From DATMBF01 sp035559595 (GTDB lineage Bacteria; Bacteroidota; Ignavibacteria; UBA10030), in assembly GCA_035559595.1 (NCBI GenBank), contig DATMBF010000048.1, forward strand, positions 124,001 through 188,000: a stretch of DNA of 64,000 bases. Reading direction: 5' to 3'. The translations under genes were made by a program, and so were the position numbers. Positions 1 through 9,704 of this stretch are shown here, piece after piece. Each line of letters opens with the position of its first letter. The stretch's first letter is position 1. The notes beneath the pieces were generated by a model. That model worked only from the letters and a program-made list of their open reading frames with translations, did not search any database and was not told where the DNA came from.

Positions 1-208
1 AGACGGTTGAGTCGGAAAGGGCAAGGGCTTGGACAGTACTATTTGCATTCGGATTCCAGCTTGTGGCGGCCCCCGTCGACACATTCAGTGCCGCGATGAA
101 GTTACGCGACTGTCCGGCTATCGTGGTGAAAGATCCCCCGGCATAGACCGTTGAGTCGGAAAGGGCAAGGGCTTGGACAGTACTATTTGCATTTGGATTC
201 CAGCTTGA
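1..208. repeat. 144-bp tandem coding repeat, two near-identical 63-bp cores
   Basis: Bases 1-63 and 145-207 are almost identical (two differences seen, at repeat positions 5 and 52). The spacing is exactly 144 bp, i.e. 48 codons of the repeat protein encoded on the minus strand. Identity falls away right after the core, so the copies look recently duplicated or gene-converted within the ORF. Confidence 0.85.
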
Positions 209-601
209 GCTGAGAGTCTTGTTCGGCAATATGTGAGCAATGCGATTCCTCGTAACACCACCCACGGATGTGAAGTCGCCACCGATATACCATCCTCCTT
301 GCCCATCTGGTATGACTGTGTAGATGGTCCCATTCACTTTTGGGAGTCCGAGATCAGGCATTCCAGTTGCGGTATCGAGCGCGGCCCCGCCGCCCGTGTG
401 TGGTCCCACTAGGGTAAAGCTACCGCCGATGTAAATGGTGTTTTCAGTTGCCAAGACCGTAGATACCGTTCCATTTGTGACATAGAGATTCTCCTGGAGG
501 GTTTGGGCGGGAGAAGTGTATGACGGGAAGAATACTAACAGAAGAATCGATAGACACAACAGCCGTACTTGAGTCGCGTGAGAGCGGTTTTCCCTGTCCA
601 T
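1..601 (-). CDS. Secreted delta-60-like repeat protein (N-terminal part, cut by window edge)
   Basis: Reading leftwards from an ATG at 601, an open frame runs off the window start after about 200 codons. GGAGG lies 7 nt upstream of the ATG. The N-terminus is a signal peptide: a basic start, then a hydrophobic stretch LLCLSILLLVFFPS, with likely cleavage near SPAQT. The mature part contains YIGGSFT, YIGGDFTSVGG and YAGGSFTTIAG blades, then 48-residue repeats starting WNPNANSTVQALALS. This resembles delta-60 / beta-propeller-type repeats of secreted FCB proteins. Two neighbouring genes encode related proteins with T9SS tags, so a C-terminal sorting domain beyond the edge is expected (inference). 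Ligand or function is unknown. Confidence 0.85.
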   Translation of the reverse strand, partial: MDRENRSHATQVRLLCLSILLLVFFPSYTSPAQTLQENLYVTNGTVSTVLATENTIYIGGSFTLVGPHTGGGAALDTATGMPDLGLPKVNGTIYTVIPDGQGGWYIGGDFTSVGGVTRNRIAHILPNKTLSSSWNPNANSTVQALALSDSTVYAGGSFTTIAGQSRNFIAALNVSTGAATSWNPNANSTVQALALSDSTV

Positions 602-676
602 GGAGTCCTCCCGAATTGATTGATAAAGACCACGAAGATCACACGAGGTGCAGGTTCAAGGCAAAGAAGATTTTGG

Positions 677-3600
677 CTATCTAAGAAGAGCCATCTTCCT
701 GACGTGATGGAATGCTCTTTCCGGGTTCGCGACCGCCACTGCGTTTATGCGATAGAAATACATGCCGCTGGGGACGTCGGGATTCCACTTCACTTCATAA
801 AAACCTGCCTCCTTTTCCTCGTTCACCAGCGTTGTTACCAGACGTCCAAGCATGTCGTAGACTTCAAGTCTTACCGTGCTTCGCTCGGGGAGGCCGTAAC
901 GGATCACGGTCGCAGGATTGAAGGGATTGGGATAATTCTGGAAAACTGCGAACTGATGTGGGATATGAGATGTGAGATGTGAGATATCCAGCGTCGTCAC
1001 GTTGATGGATTCCACCCAACTGTAGTGAATCGTTCCATCCAAATCCTGCTGTCGCAGTCGATAATGGTACAAGCCAGTTTGCGTTAAGGTCGTATCGACC
1101 CACTCGTAATTCAGTGGATCAGTAGTCGTGCCCGCGCCGGGGATGAGGTCGGAGGCAACCGCAAACTGCTCTTCGCTCTCTCCTCTACGCTCAACATAAA
1201 AGCCATAATTGTTGATCTCGGTGACGGTCATCCATTCCAACAGTACACCCGGCCCATTGGGGTTGAGTTGCGCTGTGTAGAAGCCGAGGGTGATAGCGAG
1301 AGGATTGGATGTCGATCCGAAGGCGAATTCACCGAAGCTCGAAACGCTGTCGATAACAAGCTGTCCGTTTGATTCATCATATGTCGTGCTGAGAGCAAAG
1401 AATGCACCATTTGTCGGCGTTGTGCGACGGTAGATGGTGACCGCATTCGGGTCCGTTACGCCGTTGTTCGGGATTTCGGATATCTTGAACCGCACCTCCG
1501 CACTGAACGATGGAGCAAGGCCCATCTGCTGAATGATCCAGCGGTATGGACTCACATTACCTTCGATGGATGATGAATCCTGTGGAGCATCCTCATATCG
1601 GTTCACGAGAACCGTTGGTCCCCCGCTTTGGCCACGGACCGCAATACTTGTTGCTGTTGTGTGGTCTGGGTCGTTGAAGTTGACGCCGCTGATGGGTGTA
1701 ACAAATGTTTTCGTGACGGCTGCAGCAGAAGTGGATTTGGACCAGCGGCCGACATAGCGGGACGACTTTCCTCCTGCGGTGGTAAACGTTCCTCCGGTGT
1801 ACAGGTCGCTGCCGCTGACTGCGAGGGCATCAACCTCGCTATTTATCCCTGATCCAAGGGTTGACCAACCCGAGCCGTCCCATTTCGCGATACGATAGAT
1901 CGAGTCCCCTCCTGCAGTTGTGAACCGTCCCCCCGTGTACAGGTTGCTTCCGCTGACAGCGAGAGCATAAACACGGTCGTTCACGCCTGATCCAAGGGCT
2001 GACCAACCCGAGCCATCCCATTTCGCTATGTAATTGGCTGGTCCTCCTCCGGCAGTGGTGAATAATCCTCCTGCATACAGGTCGCTTCCATACACCGCGA
2101 GGGCAAGAACATTGCCATTCAACCCCGATCCAAGGGTTGACCAAGTTGAGCCATTCCACTTTGCCGCGTAATTGGCCGTTACTCCTCCCGCCGCCGTGAA
2201 GTCCCCTCCCGCGTACAGCTCGCCCCCGATAACCGCAAGGGCACGAACATAATTATTCATCCCTGTCCCAAGGGCTGACCAACCCGAGCCATCCCATTTC
2301 GCTATGTAATTGGCTGGTCCTCCCCCGGCAGTGGTGAATAATCCTCCTACATACAGATCGCCCCCACTGACCGCGAGAGCACGGACGATATTGTTCATCC
2401 CCGTTCCAAGAGCCGACCAGGCCGAACCATTCCATTTCGCCACACGATTCACCGTCACTCCTCCGGCAGTGGTGAAAGATCCTCCTGCATACAGATCGCC
2501 CCCACTGACCGCGAGGGCAGTAACAGTGCCATTCATCCCTGTCCCAAGGGCCGACCAGCCTGAGCCATCCCATTTTGCTATACGATTTATCGCAACTCCT
2601 CCCCCGGCGAGGAAGTCTCCTCCCGCATACAGGTCACTTCCGTTGACCGCAAGGGCATTAACGGTGCTGTTCAGGCCCGATCCGAAGGTCGACCAACCTG
2701 AGCCACTCCATTTCGCTGTGTAGTTAACTGTCACTCCTCCTGCAGTCGTGAAGTTTCCTCCAGCGCACAGGTCGCTTCCGAGAACCGCGAGTGCACGGAC
2801 ATAACTATTCGTCCCAGATCCAAGGCCCGACCAACCCGAGCCGTCCCATTTCGCAATGTTGTTGGCCGCGACTCCTCCGGCGGTCGTGAATGCTCCTCCA
2901 GCATACACGTCACTTCCGTTCACCACGAGAGCAACAACCACATTATTCACCCCTGATCCGAGAGCCAACCAAGCTGAGCCATTCCATTTCGCTATGCCAA
3001 CGGCTGGTACCCCGCCTGCAGTGGTGAAATATCCTCCGGCGTACAGGTCGCCGCCGCTAACCGCGAGGGCATCAACCTCGCTATTCATCCCCGATCCAAG
3101 GGCTGACCAACCCGAGCCGTTCCATTTTGCGATACGATACATCGAGTCCCCTCCCGCGGTAGTGAACTGTCCCCCTGCATATAGGTCGGTTCCGCTGACC
3201 GCAAGTGCATGAACAGTGTTATTCATCCCCGATCCGAGGCTCGACCAACTGGAACCATCCCATTTCGCTATGTACTTGGCCGCCGCTCCTCCCGCGGTGG
3301 TGAACGATCCTCCAGCGTACAGGTCCCCCCCGATGACTGCAAGGGCACGAACAGTAGTATTCATCCCCGATCCAAGGGCCAACCAGGCTGAACCATCCCA
3401 TTTTGCCACGTAATTAGCCGATCCTCCGCCGGCAGTGGTGAATAATCCCCCGGCATACAGGTCGATTCCATTCACCGCGAGAGCAATAACCTCGCCATTC
3501 ATCCCCGATCCAAGGGCCGACCAACTTGAGCCATCCCATTTCGCTATGCTAACGGCCGCCACTCCTCCGGCAGTGGTGAATGATCCTCCTGCATAGAGAT

Positions 3601-3991
3601 CGGTTCCGTTGACCGCTAGGACGTAAACCCCACCATTGAAGCCACTTGGATTTGAAAATCCTCCATACCAAAAATCATCATCTGTCAGGAGGGAATTTGA
3701 AGACATCGAAGAGGCACCGACGGGGAGGAACCGCGGAGTGCCACCTTCGGTGACCATCCTGTAGCCCTCAAAGTTCACGCTTCCCGAAAAGCCGCTTGTA
3801 AGATTGAGCGAGCCATCGGGGTTCAGCAGCTCTTTGATTGGTTTGTTCGGCGAAACTGAAATGGGCGATTGTGCGAGCAAGGCAGAATGAAATAACAGAA
3901 CGAGCGTGAGGAACGCACAGGGAAGGAGTCTGGGCAAGAAAACAACTGCCACGGTAAGGCCAGACACCAGGCGTTTCATCAAGCACTTCAT
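677..3991 (-). CDS. Secreted 14-repeat beta-propeller-like protein with T9SS type-A sorting domain
   Basis: About 1,104 residues. A basic start (MKCLMKRL) is followed by a long hydrophobic signal segment ending SALLAQS. Next come 14 repeats of ~46 residues with the pattern ALAV-G-DLYAGG-FTTAGG, then IAKWDGS-WSALGSGMN, most likely propeller blades. A beta-rich region follows (about 700-950), then a segment with FYVERRGE and YHYRLRQQDLDG motifs common in Ignavibacteria surface proteins. The C-terminus carries QNYPNPFNPATVIRYGLP and ends HHVRKMALLR, a T9SS type-A sorting domain, so the protein should be exported and anchored or released outside the cell. The frame is open up to an ATG at 4048, but no Shine-Dalgarno is visible there and the signal peptide fits 3991 or 3979 better. 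It lies downstream of the paralogue at 4057, probably in the same transcript. Ligand unknown. Confidence 0.92.
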   Translation of the reverse strand: MKCLMKRLVSGLTVAVVFLPRLLPCAFLTLVLLFHSALLAQSPISVSPNKPIKELLNPDGSLNLTSGFSGSVNFEGYRMVTEGGTPRFLPVGASSMSSNSLLTDDDFWYGGFSNPSGFNGGVYVLAVNGTDLYAGGSFTTAGGVAAVSIAKWDGSSWSALGSGMNGEVIALAVNGIDLYAGGLFTTAGGGSANYVAKWDGSAWLALGSGMNTTVRALAVIGGDLYAGGSFTTAGGAAAKYIAKWDGSSWSSLGSGMNNTVHALAVSGTDLYAGGQFTTAGGDSMYRIAKWNGSGWSALGSGMNSEVDALAVSGGDLYAGGYFTTAGGVPAVGIAKWNGSAWLALGSGVNNVVVALVVNGSDVYAGGAFTTAGGVAANNIAKWDGSGWSGLGSGTNSYVRALAVLGSDLCAGGNFTTAGGVTVNYTAKWSGSGWSTFGSGLNSTVNALAVNGSDLYAGGDFLAGGGVAINRIAKWDGSGWSALGTGMNGTVTALAVSGGDLYAGGSFTTAGGVTVNRVAKWNGSAWSALGTGMNNIVRALAVSGGDLYVGGLFTTAGGGPANYIAKWDGSGWSALGTGMNNYVRALAVIGGELYAGGDFTAAGGVTANYAAKWNGSTWSTLGSGLNGNVLALAVYGSDLYAGGLFTTAGGGPANYIAKWDGSGWSALGSGVNDRVYALAVSGSNLYTGGRFTTAGGDSIYRIAKWDGSGWSTLGSGINSEVDALAVSGSDLYTGGTFTTAGGKSSRYVGRWSKSTSAAAVTKTFVTPISGVNFNDPDHTTATSIAVRGQSGGPTVLVNRYEDAPQDSSSIEGNVSPYRWIIQQMGLAPSFSAEVRFKISEIPNNGVTDPNAVTIYRRTTPTNGAFFALSTTYDESNGQLVIDSVSSFGEFAFGSTSNPLAITLGFYTAQLNPNGPGVLLEWMTVTEINNYGFYVERRGESEEQFAVASDLIPGAGTTTDPLNYEWVDTTLTQTGLYHYRLRQQDLDGTIHYSWVESINVTTLDISHLTSHIPHQFAVFQNYPNPFNPATVIRYGLPERSTVRLEVYDMLGRLVTTLVNEEKEAGFYEVKWNPDVPSGMYFYRINAVAVANPERAFHHVRKMALLR
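1738..3632. repeat. 14 tandem 138-bp in-frame repeats
   Basis: The repeat-protein gene contains about fourteen consecutive 138-bp units (46 codons), seen on the plus strand as recurring cccgatccaagggc-gaccaacc and cctccggcagtggtgaa blocks. Some units, for example those around 2030-2070 and 2290-2345, are nearly identical over tens of bases. This indicates expansion by unequal crossing-over or gene conversion. It is coding, not CRISPR: there are no unique spacers and periodicity is a multiple of three. Confidence 0.9.
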
Positions 3992-4056
3992 TCGCCGTTG
4001 CAGGACGATTTCTTTTTCCCTTATCATGACAACTGTTCGGAAGCCCATGTGTTCAT

Positions 4057-6813
4057 TTATCGAAGAAGTACAAGCTTCCGTATCTGCACGAAGCTGGTTT
4101 CCGGGCCGGTGGCTGTGAGCTTGAAGAAATACACCCCGCTCGGCAATCCGCCTCCGTCAAACACGACGCTGTGGTATCCAGGAAAGCGTTCCTCATTGAG
4201 CAGAGAAGCCACCGGTCGTCCCAAGAGATCATAGACCACAAGTTCGACAACGGCTCTTGCCGGCACCCCGAATTCGATCAGAGTCGTCGGATTGAAGGGA
4301 TTGGGGTAATTCTGTCCGAGAAAGTATTCCGAAGGAATCAAGTCGCCCGTTCTCACCGATGTTGCGCCGGTTGTTCGAAAATTCGAAACTGCCGACCACA
4401 AACTTGTTTGTGTGCTGTTGCTAGCACGAACCCTCCAGAAGTATTTGGTGTTGGACATGAGCCCGCTCACTCCCTTCGATGGTGCAGAAAGGTTCGAGTC
4501 GTTCACGACAGTCGTTGCAAACGTCGAATCGGTGGAGAGCTGTGCTGCGTACGAAGTAGCATTCGATACAGCAATCCATGAAAGCGTTAAGCTCAATGGT
4601 TGATCGGTTCCCCCATCGGCGGGGGAAGAGAGGAGAGGAGCATTCAAGCCAAGCAGTTGACCTTGATGCGTATAATTCTTCCAGAGGGCGATGTTGGTGG
4701 AGAGGTATTTGCCCGCCTGTGTGAACGTTCCCCCGACGAAAAGTCCGTCCGGTGTACCAAGAACCGCTCTGCCGTTGCCGATGAGACCCGTTCCCAGTGA
4801 AGTCCATGTCGAGCCGCTCCATTTGGCAATTCGCCACGCGGTATCTGTCCCGATGACGGTGAAATCCCCCGTCACATACAGATCTGCCCCATTTGCATAA
4901 AGAGCATGGATGTAGTGGTTGAAGGCCCCTCCAATTTGTGTCCATTGACTTCCGTTCCACTTGAATACGAATGCGCGTTCGCCTGAGATCGTAGCATAGT
5001 TCACGCCGGCGTAGAGATCATTTCCAATCATGGCAAGCGCTGTGACACGTTGACGTGACCCGGAGAGAGGGGGGACAGGAGGCGTAATGCCCGACCAGAT
5101 ACTCCCATTCCATTTTGCAAAATCCTCGGCTGCCACGCGTCCGCTATCGACCGAGGAGAATCGCCCTGCGACATAAAGTTCATTTCCGTTGACGACAAGC
5201 ACACGTGGGTCCGCTCCCAGACTAAGACCGCCACGCAACCGTGACCATGTCGATCCATTCCATTTTGCAATCCCGTTGACCCATTGCCCCCCGGCTGAAT
5301 CGAAGATGCCCGCAACGAACAGATCGGTGCCATTGCTGGCGATGGCCCGTGCCGTATTGTTTAAACCCGAACCGAGGGCACTCCAGCTCGTTCCATTCCA
5401 TTGTCCGATATTCCGTAAACCTGTGCTGCCAATCTGCGAAAACAATCCTGCCGCGTACAGATTTGTCCCGATCGTCCCGAAGGCATAAACATAGCCAGGA
5501 GAGGTTCCGGAACGTAAGGCTCCTCCAACTTCCTTCCATCTGCCTCCTTCAAACATGACAAGGTTCAGTTTCGGATAGCGCTGAATGTCGCCAGCAATCC
5601 GAAAATCTCCGGCAGTGAAAACAACACTGTTGGCATATCCGAGCGCGTACACAATGTCCGGTGCAAGTGTGCCCACAGGATGCCCCAGTCCGTTCCAGGA
5701 AGAACCGTTCCACTTGCCCGCTCCATGAAAGAAACGTGAGGAGTCATGCGACTCACCGACGGAAAAATAAATGTCGCTCGCTTCGCCTGTAATAAATGGG
5801 CCCGCATGCGGCCAGACGCCCAAGCCAACCCATGTCGATCCGTTGTAAAAGGCAGCCCCTTCAGTTTTCTCATTGCCAGAAAGGTTATAGAAATTACCGA
5901 CGGCATAGATCCCGCCAGTTTGGGGCGAATGAAGTGCATGAAGCCCAAGCGGTAGATTCGATCGACGGTTTGCCCACCCCGTATCCACCGCTTGTGCAAC
6001 ATACTCAACGGTGTGTACACCGGACTGGGTAAAAAGACCTCCAGCCCACATGGTGCCCAGGTTATTGACAAGCGATCGAACTTCGTTGTTAAAACCGTTA
6101 CCGATTTTTGCCCACTGTTTGGTGGTCCAATTCCACTGTGCAACACGGTTCACTCCGGTCACTCCTCCGGCTGTGGTGAATGCACCTCCAAAATATAGAT
6201 GGCTCTGTGTTGCGGCGACGGTCCAGACTGTGCCACTGACGCCTTCGGCAGTGAACGCATCGATCATCTTGTTCCACTTCCCGCTGTCCCATACGGCGAG
6301 TCTATTAGCAGTGCTGTCTCCGAATTTTGTGAACTCGCCTCCAACATACAGTCCGCCCACGCCGGCGTACATGGTGTGCACTGAACCGTTCAGTTGAGGA
6401 CCGAGAGAATCCCAAGCGGTGCCGTTCCAGTGTGCGATGTAGCGGATTCCCTGTCCGTTCAAATTTGGAAAGCTTCCTGCAATGTGGAAGGTGGTTTCGT
6501 TGGGAAGAATGGTTTCGAAGCCGTACGTGTAGATGTTGGAAGCCCCTGTGCCTGAGAACGGTGCGGTATAAGTCCAGGCCGTGCCATCCCAGATTGCAAC
6601 GGCGTTGTACTGAAATCCATTTCGGAATGTAAGGGCAGGTCCCGGAATTACGTAGAGCTTTCCGTTCGCAGCAACGGCATTACTTCCCACAACGACGCGT
6701 GCTGTAGCAAACCTGTTATCCCAATAGCCGTCGTCGGGGTGGGGAGAGCCGGTTTGGGCAAAAGACATGGAAATGCTGATAGACAACAACACGAGGACGC
6801 GAAGGGCACGCAT
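4057..6813 (-). CDS. Secreted propeller-repeat protein with FN3-like domain and T9SS type-A tag
   Basis: A 918-residue paralogue of the next gene, starting at an ATG with AGGAGG 6 nt upstream. The signal peptide is MRALRVLVLLSISISMSFAQ. Diverged blades with the W-G-W--LG and LYVGGEFT/LYAAGLFS pattern fill residues ~25-720. About 725-825 is a fibronectin-III-like domain with SPADGGTDQPLSLTLSW and YFWRVRASN. The C-terminal ~80 residues carry NYPNPFNPTTLIEFG, VYDLLGRPV and RKLVLLR, a T9SS type-A sorting domain. Repeats are far less alike at DNA level than in the 677-3991 gene, so this copy is older or less homogenised. It has its own ribosome site and follows the CHAT gene after a hairpin, so it may start a separate transcript. 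Ligand unknown. Confidence 0.93.
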   Translation of the reverse strand: MRALRVLVLLSISISMSFAQTGSPHPDDGYWDNRFATARVVVGSNAVAANGKLYVIPGPALTFRNGFQYNAVAIWDGTAWTYTAPFSGTGASNIYTYGFETILPNETTFHIAGSFPNLNGQGIRYIAHWNGTAWDSLGPQLNGSVHTMYAGVGGLYVGGEFTKFGDSTANRLAVWDSGKWNKMIDAFTAEGVSGTVWTVAATQSHLYFGGAFTTAGGVTGVNRVAQWNWTTKQWAKIGNGFNNEVRSLVNNLGTMWAGGLFTQSGVHTVEYVAQAVDTGWANRRSNLPLGLHALHSPQTGGIYAVGNFYNLSGNEKTEGAAFYNGSTWVGLGVWPHAGPFITGEASDIYFSVGESHDSSRFFHGAGKWNGSSWNGLGHPVGTLAPDIVYALGYANSVVFTAGDFRIAGDIQRYPKLNLVMFEGGRWKEVGGALRSGTSPGYVYAFGTIGTNLYAAGLFSQIGSTGLRNIGQWNGTSWSALGSGLNNTARAIASNGTDLFVAGIFDSAGGQWVNGIAKWNGSTWSRLRGGLSLGADPRVLVVNGNELYVAGRFSSVDSGRVAAEDFAKWNGSIWSGITPPVPPLSGSRQRVTALAMIGNDLYAGVNYATISGERAFVFKWNGSQWTQIGGAFNHYIHALYANGADLYVTGDFTVIGTDTAWRIAKWSGSTWTSLGTGLIGNGRAVLGTPDGLFVGGTFTQAGKYLSTNIALWKNYTHQGQLLGLNAPLLSSPADGGTDQPLSLTLSWIAVSNATSYAAQLSTDSTFATTVVNDSNLSAPSKGVSGLMSNTKYFWRVRASNSTQTSLWSAVSNFRTTGATSVRTGDLIPSEYFLGQNYPNPFNPTTLIEFGVPARAVVELVVYDLLGRPVASLLNEERFPGYHSVVFDGGGLPSGVYFFKLTATGPETSFVQIRKLVLLR

Positions 6814-6905
6814 CTTAGCCTCCTAAAGAATGGTTCGTAGATAGAGGACGAGACAACTCGCAGAACCAGAGATCCACTATTAGTTCACGGACAGGAGGGA
6901 AACAC

Positions 6906-6925
6906 CCGCAATCTTTAGATTGCGG
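6906..6925 (-). terminator. Perfect hairpin after the CHAT gene
   Basis: CCGCAATC-TTTA-GATTGCGG forms an 8-9 bp perfect stem 13 nt beyond the stop codon of the TPR-CHAT gene. The minus-strand sequence after it has only a short T-containing tract (gtgtttccc), so it is a weak intrinsic terminator candidate or an mRNA 3' end stabiliser. A dispersed palindromic element is the alternative. Confidence 0.5.
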
Positions 6926-6938
6926 CTATAGTACTCGC

Positions 6939-9704
6939 CTACCGCTCATCCCCGGCGAGGTAAAAAGCAGCCCAATAAAAGGGGTGATTATAACGGTTTT
7001 TGGGGTCGGAGAGGAATTTGCGTTGGGTTTCTGCGAGTGCCCCGGCAAGTGATGTTGTGCCGGGTGTCGTAAGGGATGAGTAGAATTCGTGGAAAAACAG
7101 GGCCGTGGATTCGTCCTCCACAAGCCAGAGTGACGAAATAACGGATGGCGTTCCGTTCTGAATGAAGGCCATCGGAAAACTCACAATATCCTGCGACGTT
7201 TCATCTGTACCCGAAAGACCGTGACTCACACCGGTTTCGCACGCACTGAGCACAACGAGCCTGGCAGGAACCGCTCGATTGAACAACTGGTGCAGCTCCA
7301 ATCGCCCATCGGCAGATTCGATGTACGAATAGACCGGATAGCGCGAATTGATCTTCGCGTGGGTGGCAAGGTGAACAATATCGTAATGTGAGAGTGATGT
7401 GAGAATACCTTCTTTTGTTGCATCATCGGGATCAAGAACAACTGTCTTTTCAAACGCTTGAATCGGAATTCCCTGAACTTCCTTTTGAGAGAACGGAAGT
7501 GCATCCTCTATCGGAGCTGCAGCCAGTAGACTTCTCATTGGTGCAGGCTTCGTTGATCGCGTTTCAACAAGCCGTGACGCGTACGGTACGATGCTTATCG
7601 TATATTTCTGAATTGCATGAATCCCTGCCGTTTGTGAATCACATAAGGCAGGAAACGTCAACAAGTGTAGAATCTTATGCGGCGAAATCAGCAAATGATC
7701 GCCGGGTTGTATATGCCCCGTTTTTTCTAGAGGTCGCAGGAGGGCATCATAGAGAAACGAAGCAGGGAATCTCCAGAGCGAATCGGCGCGATTGTTATGA
7801 CCTCGCATAATCAGTTCCCCTAAAACCTTGACGGATTCAGTCAGTTTATCCGGTGTCACGGGAAGCATGACAATTGTAGACCTCTCACGGCGGGTGATGA
7901 GGACGTAAACATTTCTTTCCGTCAGAAAGTATGCTAACAGCGCTTCTTTTTCTCCCAAAGCTTTCCGCACCGCGGCAAGTCGCGGAATGGTTGGAAGGGC
8001 AGCGGCCTTTGAGATCCGACCCAGAGCATGCTCCTCGGCAAGGGCAGCCTGTCGCACCTCGCCGATGCGTTCATCAAGAAGCGTCTTATTGGCGAACTGT
8101 TCCGGTTTGTTCTCACACTGCTCCAACAGCCGAACATATACGGCCGTAGCATCGTTTACTTCATCTGAGCCGTAAGCCCCTTCACGTTTTCCCCAGAAAG
8201 GAAGTCCGCGTTCACGCTCGATAAGCTGGAAAATTTCCTCGGTATTCTGGCGCAAAACCGTTTCCATAAGAAGCGCGTATGCCGCCGCACGGATTTGATA
8301 CACGATACCGGTAACACGATCCCTCACGCTTAGCACTCCCGGCTTGAGAAGATAATGAAGGTAGAGAGAATCAAGGATGTTCACTGCCGGTTTGAGTAAT
8401 TTCTTTGCCTTTGCGGATTCGCCGCGCCGAACATAGATGCGACCAAGATCGATGTCCATGGCGATGTTAAAACGAAGCGATCGGCTCCGGACATGTCGAC
8501 GAGCTTTGTGCAACATGTGTTCAGCCTCGGTGTACTCTCCCAGCTCGTAACAGGCGCGGGCATACTGTGAAAAGCTTTCCTGATTTCCGAGAACATAGTT
8601 CAAGGAATCCTGTAATCGAAACACCTCCTGAAGTGTTTGCTTGACCAGATGCCATTCCTTACGGTCAGAATATCTTCCCGCTTGATTCCAGAGAAGTGAA
8701 AGGCGACCCTCCCCGGAGAGAGCAAGCAATGAATCATTCTGAATGTTTTCTGCCTCAAGGTGGAAACCCGGAGACGAACCAATCTGTTCGAGTGCGCGAA
8801 CGGCCACCTCCCTCCCCCAGGCATACCCGGTTTTCGTACTCAACTCCAGGCTCTTCAACCGATAAGCGTACTCAAAACCAATGTTCCTCTCTGCCAGTCC
8901 TGATGCAGTGAGAAAGTAGTAACTGTCCGCAAGGCCTTTCTGGTCACCAATCTGCTTTCGAATTCTGAACGCCTCAAGTTGATAACGCAGCCCCGTCATT
9001 CTGTCCCCCTTATCATTATGCAGCAATCCGATGTTGCTGAGTGTTGTTGCTTCGCCGATACGATCATCAATTCTTTTGTAGACTTCCAGAGCGGGTAGAT
9101 AGTACAGCACGAGAGCGGAATCGAGTTCCCCGGCATACCAACGAAGAACACCTAATTGCCGCAGGGCATCTGCCTCGGCATTGTTATCACCGGACTGCCG
9201 CGCAAATTCGAGGCTTTGCTGCTGGAACAGGCGGGCTGAATCATAGCGGGCTCGGTTGAATTGAATCAGTCCAAGCAAGTTATAAGCGCGGGCAACGAGT
9301 CCGATCTGACCAGATCCTCGGGCATTCTCAATAACTCTCTTTGCTCTGTTTTCAGCCGAATCGAGGAGACCCCTGTAGAACAGCGCAAAGCTGCTTTGAA
9401 GGATAGTTGAGCTGATATCTATGGTGTCTGCTCTTTCCAATCTGTCAAACATTTCCGAAGCGCGAACCAACTCACCTCGTTTCAAAAGAACATCGACAAG
9501 AAGCCTTGTGGTTGTAAGGTCGTGTGGTGTTGTCTTATGAAGCTGGTCAAGGATCTGTTCCGCGCCCGGGAGGTCCCATTCTGCAACAAGCTTTTCGGCT
9601 TCGCTGAGGGGATTAGGTTCTCGTTGGAAAGAGAAGTAGGCGGCGAGCGCGATGACCGCGCCGACAGGCAAGAAGATTTTAAGGTGAGGAAAAACGAAAC
9701 GCAT
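6939..9704 (-). CDS. Membrane-anchored TPR-CHAT domain protein (caspase-like peptidase)
   Basis: About 921 residues. One N-terminal transmembrane helix (IFLPVGAVIALAAYFSF) is followed by a long helical region of tetratricopeptide-type repeats (~35-520) with typical A--LLGLIQFNRARYDSA and EATTLSNIGLLHNDKGD segments. A C-terminal CHAT domain (~600-921) has the caspase-like dyad: His of HLATH near residue 782 and Cys of LSACETG near 822. It ends in FYWAAFYLAGD, usual for CHAT proteins. CHAT domains are clan CD cysteine peptidases related to separase and caspases. The open frame reaches 9854, but the extra 50 residues overlie the anti-sigma gene in another frame and look non-coding, so the ATG at 9704 is chosen (26-nt overlap with the upstream stop). 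It is the third gene of a sigma / anti-sigma / CHAT operon. The substrate is inferred, not shown. Confidence 0.92.
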   Translation of the reverse strand: MRFVFPHLKIFLPVGAVIALAAYFSFQREPNPLSEAEKLVAEWDLPGAEQILDQLHKTTPHDLTTTRLLVDVLLKRGELVRASEMFDRLERADTIDISSTILQSSFALFYRGLLDSAENRAKRVIENARGSGQIGLVARAYNLLGLIQFNRARYDSARLFQQQSLEFARQSGDNNAEADALRQLGVLRWYAGELDSALVLYYLPALEVYKRIDDRIGEATTLSNIGLLHNDKGDRMTGLRYQLEAFRIRKQIGDQKGLADSYYFLTASGLAERNIGFEYAYRLKSLELSTKTGYAWGREVAVRALEQIGSSPGFHLEAENIQNDSLLALSGEGRLSLLWNQAGRYSDRKEWHLVKQTLQEVFRLQDSLNYVLGNQESFSQYARACYELGEYTEAEHMLHKARRHVRSRSLRFNIAMDIDLGRIYVRRGESAKAKKLLKPAVNILDSLYLHYLLKPGVLSVRDRVTGIVYQIRAAAYALLMETVLRQNTEEIFQLIERERGLPFWGKREGAYGSDEVNDATAVYVRLLEQCENKPEQFANKTLLDERIGEVRQAALAEEHALGRISKAAALPTIPRLAAVRKALGEKEALLAYFLTERNVYVLITRRERSTIVMLPVTPDKLTESVKVLGELIMRGHNNRADSLWRFPASFLYDALLRPLEKTGHIQPGDHLLISPHKILHLLTFPALCDSQTAGIHAIQKYTISIVPYASRLVETRSTKPAPMRSLLAAAPIEDALPFSQKEVQGIPIQAFEKTVVLDPDDATKEGILTSLSHYDIVHLATHAKINSRYPVYSYIESADGRLELHQLFNRAVPARLVVLSACETGVSHGLSGTDETSQDIVSFPMAFIQNGTPSVISSLWLVEDESTALFFHEFYSSLTTPGTTSLAGALAETQRKFLSDPKNRYNHPFYWAAFYLAGDER

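Noticed and set aside
1738..3632. Regular repeat array that could suggest CRISPR or a satellite
   Set aside because: Period is 138 bp, in frame with a protein, with no unique spacers between short repeats; it encodes propeller-like blades.
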